Positions 1 through 6,016 of a stretch of 9,087 nucleotides of DNA are shown piece after piece. The position numbers were made by a program, and so were the translations under genes. Position 1 is the stretch's first letter. Each line of letters begins with the position of its first letter. The notes beneath the pieces were generated by a model that saw only the letters and a list, made by a program, of their open reading frames with translations, was not told the DNA's origin and ran no database searches. The DNA is from Rhizobacter sp. Lineage in GTDB: Bacteria > Pseudomonadota > Gammaproteobacteria > Burkholderiales > Burkholderiaceae_C. The stretch lies in NCBI GenBank assembly GCA_014380155.1, contig JACMKJ010000024.1, positions 1-9,087 on the forward strand, read 5' to 3'.

Positions 1-381
1 ACTGGCGACCAGGCTTGCGATCAAGAGCTTGGCCGCCGTGACGTTGCACAACAAGCGGTGCTGCCGCGCGGGGTCATCGGCCGCCTGAGACACCTCGCGG
101 ATGCCCAGCCAGTCGAAGCCAAACTCGATGATCACGCCCAGGAAGGCGGCGAGCGCGGTGTAGAAGGAGACGATGCCGAAGTCGTGCAGGCCCAGAACAC
201 GGCCGCACACGATGGCAAAAACCAGGGGGAATGCAAAGTTGGCCAGGTGGGTCAAGGCCAACTCGGCCAGCTTGCGCAGGGTGTCTTTCACGGGGCCTTG
301 GACGGTGAGCACGGAACTCAGCAAGTTCCGAGCCGTTGAGAGCCGAGGCCACGCCCGGCCAAGCTCACTGAGGGCGGCCAT
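1..381 (-). CDS. Wzx-type polysaccharide flippase, N-terminal part (runs off the left edge)
   Basis: The frame stays open from an ATG at 381 down to base 1 (127 codons) and has no stop in the window. The product is a membrane protein of the polysaccharide/lipid-linked oligosaccharide exporter family (Wzx/RfbX, MOP superfamily), which moves undecaprenyl-linked repeat units across the inner membrane. Support: a first hydrophobic segment around residues 40-56, then the family-like GRVLGLHDFGIVSFY, a second hydrophobic segment, EFGFDWLGIREVSQAADD, and a start of helix 3 after NVTAAK. This order of a glycine turn, 'FGI', 'E(F/Y)GF' and an aK-type helix is typical of Wzx N-termini. The start is uncertain: the ATG at 381 has only a distant purine-rich stretch upstream. 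A GTG at 291 (residue 31) would place the first membrane helix at the usual distance and has AAGG just upstream. The neighbouring glycosyltransferase and sugar aminotransferase fit a polysaccharide cluster. Confidence 0.8.
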   Translation of the reverse strand, partial: MAALSELGRAWPRLSTARNLLSSVLTVQGPVKDTLRKLAELALTHLANFAFPLVFAIVCGRVLGLHDFGIVSFYTALAAFLGVIIEFGFDWLGIREVSQAADDPARQHRLLCNVTAAKLLIASLVAS

Positions 382-530
382 GATAACGACGGCGCCCTCT
401 AAGAGTGCAGCTTGTGATCGTTTGAAAGCAACGTTGCAGGCGTGAACTTTGGGCACGTGCCAAGCAACGCAACGGCCGACAATTCGGCACCTGCTCGCCA
501 AGAGCATCCAAAAGAACCGAGGGAGATCCG
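382..530. promoter_or_regulatory. Divergent upstream region with three short inverted repeats
   Basis: This spacer separates the flippase (minus) from the beta-helix gene (plus), so it should hold both promoters. It contains two perfect 10-bp palindromes, GCAACGTTGC at 428-437 and GGCACGTGCC at 452-461, and a third inverted repeat, GCCGA-CAAT-TCGGC, at 475-488. Their centres are about 24 and 25 bases apart. No convincing -35/-10 pair was found; TTGAAA at 422-427 is followed at 17 bases only by a poor -10 (AACTTT). A regulatory role is inferred from position and symmetry, and the three repeats differ in sequence. Confidence 0.4.
519..526 (+). promoter_or_regulatory. Shine-Dalgarno site of the beta-helix gene
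   Basis: GAGGGAGA, with the GGAG core ending 5 bases before the ATG at 531. It is the clearest ribosome-binding site in the window and fixes this start. Confidence 0.75.
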
Positions 531-1733
531 ATGAACCATTCGCGGACTTTTGCCGCACTGTGCATGGGTGCAGCCATCGCGTTGCAATCGGCATGTGGTG
601 GCGCCGACGTGGAGACCTCGCACGCAGGCACCTCAGACATACCCGCCCCGGCTCCATCGCCAATCCCTGCCCCTGCCCCCGCGCCGACACCCACCGAGGC
701 ACCGACCCGTGTGGCCATCACCGACTTCGGTGCGGTGTGCGACGGCAGGTTCGACAACACCAGCGCCATCGCACGCGCCATCTCGGCCGCCAAGCGCCTG
801 GGGCACACGGTGCTCGTTCCAGCCGGTGTCTGCGCCTATGGCGACGTGATACGCCTTGACGGTGTCAAGCTCACCGGCACCGGCGACAGCTCGGTGCTGC
901 ATGCGCTCAACCCGAACCGCGAGGCCATCTTCCTGTCGGGCGACGGCGCGGCGGTGAGCCGGGTCAGGCTCGCGGGCGCGCGCTCCAGCGTTCGGCAGGC
1001 CGCATGGGAGGCCACACGCATCACCGCCTTCGGCGCCACCAACTTCTTGATCGACAACGTCACCATCGACGGCTCGGCCGCCGCCGGCATCCAGACCGCC
1101 CGCGCGGCCAGCAACGGCCGCATCACCAACAGCCGCATCCGCGACACGCTGTCCGACTCGATCCACATCACCGACCGGGCCAGCCACATCACCATCACCA
1201 ACAACCGGATCGAAAACTCGGGCGACGACGGCATTGCGGTGGTCAGCTACCGCAACGACGGCGGCGTGGTGGCTCACGTGACCGCGCGCGACAACGTGGT
1301 GCTCAACAACCGCTGGGGTCGCCAGATGAGCGTGGTCGGTGGCAACCAGGTGCTCTACGAAAACAACCGGCTCGACAACAACCTCGCTGCGGCGGCCTGC
1401 CTTTACGTGGCCCAAGAGGCAGGCTATTCCACCTATGGCTCCAGCGAGGTGGTGCTCAGGCGCAACAGCCTCAGCCGCTGTGGCGGCAGCAGCACCGGGC
1501 ACGGCGCCGTCATGCTCTACAGCGATGGCCAGGAAGCCAACAACTCGATCACCATCGTGCGCAACGACATCGCGCAAAGCCAGCGCGGCATCCGGATCTT
1601 CAGCCCGATGAACACGCGCGTCACGGTCGACAGCAACCGCGTGGCCGGGGCCACCACGCCATTTGACATCGTCACGCCGGGCGTGAGCTTCACGCCTTAC
1701 ACCAGCGGGCCGGTCGGCTACGAGGCGCCCTGA
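531..1733 (+). CDS. Exported right-handed parallel beta-helix protein (pectate-lyase superfamily), probable lipoprotein
   Basis: A 400-residue protein. Residues 1-22 are a signal peptide with a hydrophobic core ending in LQSAC-GG. Cys22 looks like a lipidation site, although Gln at -3 is not ideal for a lipobox; Gly at +2 would allow outer-membrane sorting. A Pro/Ala-rich linker follows (about 38-59). Residues 62-101 match the N-terminal signature of the Pectate_lyase_3 family (ITDFGAVCDGRFDNTSAI, then VLVPAGVC). The rest shows beta-helix coils rich in NN/N-x-I turns, for example ITNSRI, ITITNNRIENS and VLYENNRLDNN. Asp209 (LSDSIHIT) and Asp232-Asp233 (SGDDGIAVVS) resemble two of the GH28 polygalacturonase active-site motifs. 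The likely role is to bind, cleave or modify a polysaccharide in the periplasm or outer membrane, perhaps the polymer made by the adjacent cluster; the substrate is unknown. It stands alone on its strand, and its last 16 bases overlap the 3' end of the aminotransferase gene. Confidence 0.85.
   Translation: MNHSRTFAALCMGAAIALQSACGGADVETSHAGTSDIPAPAPSPIPAPAPAPTPTEAPTRVAITDFGAVCDGRFDNTSAIARAISAAKRLGHTVLVPAGVCAYGDVIRLDGVKLTGTGDSSVLHALNPNREAIFLSGDGAAVSRVRLAGARSSVRQAAWEATRITAFGATNFLIDNVTIDGSAAAGIQTARAASNGRITNSRIRDTLSDSIHITDRASHITITNNRIENSGDDGIAVVSYRNDGGVVAHVTARDNVVLNNRWGRQMSVVGGNQVLYENNRLDNNLAAAACLYVAQEAGYSTYGSSEVVLRRNSLSRCGGSSTGHGAVMLYSDGQEANNSITIVRNDIAQSQRGIRIFSPMNTRVTVDSNRVAGATTPFDIVTPGVSFTPYTSGPVGYEAP
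642..707 (+). repeat. Low-complexity Pro/Ala/Thr linker coding segment
   Basis: CCNGC-rich, C-skewed DNA coding for alternating Pro-Ala (PAPAPSPIPAPAPAPTP) between the signal peptide and the beta-helix domain of the gene at 531. It probably forms an extended tether that lifts the domain off the membrane. It has no exact unit long enough to call a tandem repeat array. Confidence 0.6.
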
Positions 1734-2968
1734 GCCAGACGCGAGCCCGCCCCGACCATCAGCGACAGCAGGTGGCAGATGCCTTCGATTTCTTGCAGGT
1801 TGACGCCGGTGCCGGTCGGCAAGACGAGCAGCTTCTCTGCCAGCGCCTCGGTGCGCTCCAGCTGTAGCGGGAGGCCTGCGTTGAGCGTGCGGTAGGGCTC
1901 CATGCGGTGGCAGCCGGGCCAGAAGTACTTGCGCGCCATCACGTTCTCTGCCTGCAGGGCGCGCAAGATGTCATCACGCGACGGGCCACCGGGTGGTGGC
2001 GTGTATTCGAGCACCACGTACTGCAGGTTGTTGCGCTCCAGCGGGGCCCAATCGCGCAGCAACACGCCGGGCACATGCGCCAGGTGTCGCTGGTAGGTCT
2101 GGTGGTTCAAGCGGTTGACGGCTAGGAACTCGTCGATGGTGCGCATCGACGCCAGGCCCATGGCCGCCGAGATCTCGCTCATCTTGCCGTTGGTGCCCAC
2201 ATAAGACACCTCGTCGACACCGGTGATGCCAAAGTTGACCATCGCGCGCAGGCGGCGTGCGAGCTCGTCGTCGTTGGTGGTGATCGCCCCACCCTCGAAG
2301 GTGTTGAAAAACTTCGTCGCGTGAAAGCTGAACACCTCGGCCCGGCCAAAGCCGCCAATCATCTGCCCGCCATGGGTGCAGCCAAAGGCATGGGCCGCGT
2401 CGAATAGCAGCTGCAGGCCATGCTCGTCGGCAATCTCCTGCAAGGCCTCGACCGGGCAGGCGCGCCCCCACAGGTGCACGCCGATGATGCCGGTGGTGCG
2501 CTCGGTGATGAGTCGCCTGACCGCTTGCGGGTCAAGCAGGTGTGACGCCTCATCGACATCGCAGAACACCGGCTTGATCTGCTGCCACTGCAGGGCGTGG
2601 GCCGTGGCCACGAAGGTCATCGACGGCACGATGACTTCGCCGTGCAGAGGCATGGCGCGAATGGCGATCTCCAGGCCCACGGTGGCGCTCGACACGGCGA
2701 TGCAGTGCTTGACACCCAGGTACTGGCTCAGCGATGCCTCCAACTCGCGCACGCACTCGCCATGGTTGGTGTACCACTTCGAATCCAGGATGCGCTCGAC
2801 CCGCTGCATGAAGTAGGCACGGTCACCCGGGTTGGGCTGGCCGACATGCAGCTTGTGGGAGAAGGCAGGCGGCGAGCCCAACACCGCCAGCTCGTCGACG
2901 CTGTGCTTCATCGGATGAGGCCGCGTGAAGCTGCCCCCGGCCGCACCTACTGCAAGGTCGCGCTTCAT
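1718..2968 (-). CDS. DegT/DnrJ/EryC1/StrS-family sugar aminotransferase
   Basis: A 416-residue PLP-dependent enzyme predicted to transfer an amino group, usually from glutamate, to a nucleotide-linked keto-sugar for polysaccharide synthesis in the cytoplasm. Family signatures: SSATVGLEIAI near residue 93 (cofactor phosphate region), HLWGRACPVEAL, LLFDAAHAFG with Asp190 as the residue pairing with the PLP nitrogen, and SFHATKFFNTFEGGAI with Lys219 as the Schiff-base lysine. The segment KYFWPGCHRMEPY near the C-terminus resembles 4-aminotransferases of the VioA/DesI kind, but the exact sugar cannot be fixed. The start at 2968 is preferred because its ATG overlaps the stop of the upstream glycosyltransferase as ATGA. 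The ATG at 2911 (residue 20) is an alternative: family homology begins only after it, but it lacks a ribosome-binding site. A longer open frame extends upstream to 3466, but there it is antisense-free overlap with the glycosyltransferase in another frame and is not coding. No dehydratase for the keto-sugar substrate is in the window. Confidence 0.92.
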   Translation of the reverse strand: MKRDLAVGAAGGSFTRPHPMKHSVDELAVLGSPPAFSHKLHVGQPNPGDRAYFMQRVERILDSKWYTNHGECVRELEASLSQYLGVKHCIAVSSATVGLEIAIRAMPLHGEVIVPSMTFVATAHALQWQQIKPVFCDVDEASHLLDPQAVRRLITERTTGIIGVHLWGRACPVEALQEIADEHGLQLLFDAAHAFGCTHGGQMIGGFGRAEVFSFHATKFFNTFEGGAITTNDDELARRLRAMVNFGITGVDEVSYVGTNGKMSEISAAMGLASMRTIDEFLAVNRLNHQTYQRHLAHVPGVLLRDWAPLERNNLQYVVLEYTPPPGGPSRDDILRALQAENVMARKYFWPGCHRMEPYRTLNAGLPLQLERTEALAEKLLVLPTGTGVNLQEIEGICHLLSLMVGAGSRLAQGAS

Positions 2969-3978
2969 GCTGAACTCGGCGCTCCGGTGGCGCTGCGGTG
3001 CAACTGCGCAAGCCTCAGCGCCAGCGAACGCGGCAGCAGCACCACACCGGCCATCCAGATCGACAGGATCAGTTTCATGCCGAACCCGATCATGGGCCAG
3101 CGCCAGACCGATTGAAACGCCAGGCGCAGCAGCTTGCCCGAGGGCTGAGGAGAAGCGCTTTCGCCAACGACCTGGTCGCCGCCGAACCGCACACAGATCG
3201 CCGCAAGCCGCGCCTCCCAGGGGGCCAGCAGCTGCGGCACGCGTGGCCGCTGGTTGATGCGCGCCAAAGACTGCTCGACAAAGCGCTTGGTCGAGTCGGC
3301 CCGCTCGTACTCGGACCACAGGCCGGTCGGTGCGTTGTTCATCAACAGCGAGCCGTCGTCGGCCGGGCGATGCAGGCGGTAAGCCCCCAGGGGCTCGGGC
3401 AGCGTGACCACCTCGCCGTACGCGGGTGCGAGAAGAATGGGCACCGAATCCGCCGCGCGCTTCCACTGGGCTTCATCCATGGGCAACACCTGCTTCAGAA
3501 AACCGGCGCCATAGGCATTGCCCGAGCCGGGGGGCGAACCGTAGGTGCCGAACTCCCGCACCAGGGCCAGCGCCTGCTGGTCGTGCATGTGGTGCGGCAC
3601 CTGCCTGCCGAGCGAGTGGCCGTCACGGTCGACCATCAAGAGCGGGAACTGCACCTTGCTGACCCCGGGGCGCCAGGCCGCCACGATGCGCGCGGCCGCT
3701 TCGGGGTAGAGCCAGTCGTCAGCATCGAGAAAGACCACGACCTCGCCGCTCGACTCGGCAAAACCTGCGTTGTAGGCCGAGCCCTGGCCACCGTTGGGTT
3801 TGACGATCAACTTGACGCGCTCGCCAAAAGCCTTGATCGCATCGACAGAGCCGTCAGTCGAGCCGTCGTCGACCACAATCACCTCGACGTCGGCGTGGGT
3901 TTGCGCGAGTGACGACTCGATGGCCTTGGCCAGGAAGGCGACGTAGTTGTAGTTGTCGATGACGATGCTGAGGCGCAT
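2965..3978 (-). CDS. Family 2 glycosyltransferase (GT-A fold)
   Basis: A 337-residue protein with the GT2 catalytic domain at the N-terminus. It begins LSIVIDNYNYVAFLAKAI and has VVDDGSTDGS at 35-44 (nucleotide binding), NGGQGSAYNAGF at 62-73, and FLDADDWLYPEAA with the metal-binding DxD at Asp85-Asp87. It should transfer a sugar from a nucleotide donor to a lipid-linked or polymer acceptor at the cytoplasmic face of the inner membrane; donor and linkage cannot be read from sequence. Residues about 295-316 are strongly hydrophobic (MIGFGMKLILSIWMAGVVLL) and flanked by Arg, suggesting a single membrane or membrane-associated helix near the C-terminus. The start ATG at 3978 fits the beginning of the Rossmann-like strand. 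No good Shine-Dalgarno precedes it; an AAAGG lies about 13 bases upstream. The stop overlaps the aminotransferase start by 4 bases (ATGA), so the two are probably coupled in one operon. Confidence 0.92.
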   Translation of the reverse strand: MRLSIVIDNYNYVAFLAKAIESSLAQTHADVEVIVVDDGSTDGSVDAIKAFGERVKLIVKPNGGQGSAYNAGFAESSGEVVVFLDADDWLYPEAAARIVAAWRPGVSKVQFPLLMVDRDGHSLGRQVPHHMHDQQALALVREFGTYGSPPGSGNAYGAGFLKQVLPMDEAQWKRAADSVPILLAPAYGEVVTLPEPLGAYRLHRPADDGSLLMNNAPTGLWSEYERADSTKRFVEQSLARINQRPRVPQLLAPWEARLAAICVRFGGDQVVGESASPQPSGKLLRLAFQSVWRWPMIGFGMKLILSIWMAGVVLLPRSLALRLAQLHRSATGAPSSA

Positions 3979-4080
3979 GGGGTGGAGGAACCTTTGTATG
4001 AGCCGAATGGGCCATGTTCTTCAAGCAATATCGGTACCACGCGCTTTCCGTGAAAGTCTGCGCGATGACAATCGAGCCCC
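3979..4080. promoter_or_regulatory. Divergent spacer between the glycosyltransferase and nth
   Basis: A 102-base spacer that must hold the start signals of both genes. On the minus strand a weak promoter-like pair can be read, TTGAAG at 4024-4019 and CATACA at 4000-3995 with 18 bases between them. It matches the -10 consensus poorly and would leave a very short leader. On the plus strand there is an AT-richer patch (CAATATCGGTACC) near 4026-4038 but no clear pair. No strong inverted repeat was seen. The regulatory role follows only from gene orientation. Confidence 0.35.
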
Positions 4081-4737
4081 ATGAAAACATCGTCCATCGA
4101 ACCCTTTTTCGCCACGTTGCGAGCGGCCAACCCGCACCCCGTCACCGAACTCGAATACACCAACGCGTTTGAATTGCTGGCCGCCGTGCTGCTGTCAGCC
4201 CAGGCCACCGACATGGGAGTCAACAAGGCCACGCGCAGGCTATTTGCCGTGGCCAACACGCCGCAGAAAATGCTGGCGCTGGGTGTTGAACGGGTCAGCG
4301 ACTTTATCAAGACCATTGGCTTGTATCGCAACAAGGCCAGGAACCTTGTCGAAACAAGCCGTATCCTGATCGAAGAGCATGGCGGCAAGGTGCCCCACAA
4401 CCGCGAGGCGCTCGAAGCCCTGCCCGGTGTAGGCCGCAAGACGGCCAACGTGGTGCTCAACGTGGTGTTCGGCGAGCCGACGATGGCGGTCGATACACAC
4501 ATTTTTCGTGTGGGCAACCGCACCGGCCTCGCGCCGGGCAAGAACCCGCTTGAAGTGGAACTCGGCCTGCTCAAGCGGGTGCCGGCCGACTACCTGCAGC
4601 ACGCGCACCACTGGCTGATCTTGCACGGGCGTTATGTGTGCCAGGCGCGCAGGCCGCTCTGTGAGCAGTGCAGCGTGGCGCGCTACTGCGATTCGGCGCC
4701 ACCGGGCTTGATCGCCAAGTCGGCAGAGGCGGCGTAA
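4081..4737 (+). CDS. nth: Endonuclease III (DNA glycosylase/AP lyase)
   Basis: A 218-residue base-excision-repair enzyme that removes oxidised pyrimidines from DNA and cleaves the resulting abasic site. The helix-hairpin-helix motif LPGVGRKTANVVLN contains the catalytic Lys120. Asp138 (AVDTHIFRVGNR) is the second catalytic residue. The [4Fe-4S] ligands are Cys187, Cys194, Cys197 and Cys203 in the spacing C-x6-C-x2-C-x5-C. As I recall the E. coli enzyme, these numbers are the same there, which supports the start at 4081 even though no strong Shine-Dalgarno precedes it. The length is normal for the family. The gene stands alone on the plus strand between two minus-strand blocks. Its last 55 bases, including the Cys203 codon, overlap the 3' end of cobC on the other strand. 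Confidence 0.97.
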   Translation: MKTSSIEPFFATLRAANPHPVTELEYTNAFELLAAVLLSAQATDMGVNKATRRLFAVANTPQKMLALGVERVSDFIKTIGLYRNKARNLVETSRILIEEHGGKVPHNREALEALPGVGRKTANVVLNVVFGEPTMAVDTHIFRVGNRTGLAPGKNPLEVELGLLKRVPADYLQHAHHWLILHGRYVCQARRPLCEQCSVARYCDSAPPGLIAKSAEAA

Positions 4738-5252
4738 GCCACGGCAGCGGGCCACTCGGTGGCCAGGGTGGGCACGGGCAAACCGGCCGACACACGCCGT
4801 GCGGCGTTGATCCAGCCGGCGTGAGACACCACGCAGCCGCCCTGCTGCCCCTGCTCGGACAAGAAGGCTTTGCACCGGCTCATCAGCTGAGCCACCGATT
4901 CGCCACCACCGGGGGCGTGGGTGGCGAAGTCTGCCGTCCACGCGCTCACCTCGGCCTCACCGATCACGCTCCAGGCCCGCCCGTCCCAATCGCCGAAATC
5001 GAGTTCGCTCAAGCGCAGGTCCACACGATGTTGCCAACCCCAGCACGCCAGAAAGCGCCCGACGTCGGCACTGCGTTGCAGCGGCGATGTCCACACCACA
5101 CGAGGCAACGACTCACGCCGCGCACGCTGGCGAATGCGGTGCGCCAGGCGCTTGGCCTTGCGCCGGTCCACCGCCACCTCGGTGCGCCCGATGCAGCGAC
5201 CCGCCACACCCACGGGCCGCGGGTGTCGCCAGACGATCAGAAGCGCAGCCAT
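4683..5252 (-). CDS. cobC: Alpha-ribazole phosphatase (histidine phosphatase superfamily)
   Basis: A 189-residue protein with the histidine phosphatase fold. It is predicted to remove phosphate from alpha-ribazole 5'-phosphate, or from cobalamin 5'-phosphate, to complete the nucleotide loop of B12. Visible features: LLIVWRHPRP with the phospho-accepting His10 after Arg9, SPLQR at 56-60, LSELDFGDWDG with Glu83 as probable acid, GGGES at 115-119, and VVSHAGWINAARR with the second catalytic His144. The usual RHG is RHP here; RH followed by T or P is acceptable in this subfamily. The ATG at 5252 starts exactly at the first beta strand and overlaps the end of cobS by 16 bases; the open frame continues upstream, but only as a shadow of cobS. 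It is the last gene of the cobalamin block and runs 55 bases into nth. The call to cobC rather than a general phosphoglycerate-mutase-like protein rests largely on the operon. Confidence 0.9.
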   Translation of the reverse strand: MAALLIVWRHPRPVGVAGRCIGRTEVAVDRRKAKRLAHRIRQRARRESLPRVVWTSPLQRSADVGRFLACWGWQHRVDLRLSELDFGDWDGRAWSVIGEAEVSAWTADFATHAPGGGESVAQLMSRCKAFLSEQGQQGGCVVSHAGWINAARRVSAGLPVPTLATEWPAAVAYAASADLAIKPGGAESQ

Positions 5253-6016
5253 GCCAGGCACCCCAACAGCACCAGCAGCTCGCTCAGCTGTTGCGTGGCG
5301 CCCAGGGTGTCGCCCGTCATGCCGCCGAGCCGGTGCTTCAGCCAGGCTGCAGACACCGCGGCACACAGCAGGGCCAACACGATGCCGCCCAGCACCGCAG
5401 GCCACCAGGCCAGGTTCCAGGTCAGCAACAAGGCGCCCACCACCAGCACCCACCCCCAGGCCACGGCAAACCCCCCGCCTGAGATGCGCTGCGCCAAGGG
5501 CTTGGCCTTGGCGTGCGCCGGGTCGCCCGCATAAGGCAGCCAGCGAATCAACGCCACCGCCGCAGCGCGCGATGCCGTGTGCGCCAGGACCAGCGCGGCC
5601 AACACCCAGGGCAGCGGCAAGGCAGAGAGCGTCAGCGCCTTCAGGCCCAGCACGAGGAACAAGCCGACCGCGCCATAAGTGCCGATGCGCGAATCTTTCA
5701 TGATTTCGAGCGCGCGCTCGCGGCTCACCACGCCACCCAAGGCGTCGCAGGTGTCTGCCAAGCCGTCTTCGTGGAAGGCGCCCGTCAACAGCACCGTGGC
5801 CGCCATCGAGAGCATCACGGCCACCGGCATCGGAAACAGCCACCAGGCCGCCCACAGCACTGCAGCGCCCACCCCGCCGACCAGCGCACCGACCGCGGGA
5901 AAGTGCCGCGCGCTCTGATGCAGCCACTCGGGCTGGTAACCCACCCAACGCGGCACCGGCAGCCGCGTGAAGAACTGCAAGGCGATGAAGAAGAGCCGCA
6001 GTTCGTGCAGGATCAT
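5237..6016 (-). CDS. cobS: Adenosylcobinamide-GDP ribazoletransferase (cobalamin synthase)
   Basis: A 259-residue integral inner-membrane enzyme that joins adenosylcobinamide-GDP to alpha-ribazole (or its phosphate), releasing GMP, in the last joining step of B12 synthesis. Family motifs: FFTRLPVP near the N-terminus, GAFHEDGLADTCDALGG at 79-95 with the conserved acidic cluster, MKDSRIGTYGA at 106-116, and GGMTGDTLGA at 231-240. Several long hydrophobic segments (about 40-80, 115-160, 183-225, 245-258) agree with a polytopic protein. The length is normal for the family. The ATG at 6016 overlaps the cobT stop as ATGA and there is no Shine-Dalgarno upstream, so translation is probably coupled to cobT. 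Confidence 0.96.
   Translation of the reverse strand: MILHELRLFFIALQFFTRLPVPRWVGYQPEWLHQSARHFPAVGALVGGVGAAVLWAAWWLFPMPVAVMLSMAATVLLTGAFHEDGLADTCDALGGVVSRERALEIMKDSRIGTYGAVGLFLVLGLKALTLSALPLPWVLAALVLAHTASRAAAVALIRWLPYAGDPAHAKAKPLAQRISGGGFAVAWGWVLVVGALLLTWNLAWWPAVLGGIVLALLCAAVSAAWLKHRLGGMTGDTLGATQQLSELLVLLGCLAWLRF

Noticed and set aside
633..1577. Long open frame on the minus strand (314 codons) antisense to the beta-helix gene
   Set aside because: Its protein is rich in Val, Ala, Gly, Asp and His with no domain sense, as expected from the complement of GC-rich coding DNA. The plus-strand frame has a signal peptide, an RBS and family motifs.
1690..1760. Possible terminator hairpin at the convergent 3' ends
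   Set aside because: Only a 4-bp GCCG/CGGC stem with a 2-base loop and no T-run was seen, which is too weak to call.
2969..3466. Upstream extension of the aminotransferase frame
   Set aside because: It overlaps the glycosyltransferase in another frame and its residues (Arg/Ala/Gly-rich) show no family features; the ATGA start at 2968 is better supported.
5221..5252. RHP instead of RHG in the CobC active site as a sign of an inactive enzyme
   Set aside because: Arg9, His10, Glu83 and His144 are all present, and the residue after RH varies in proteobacterial CobC proteins, so loss of activity is not supported.
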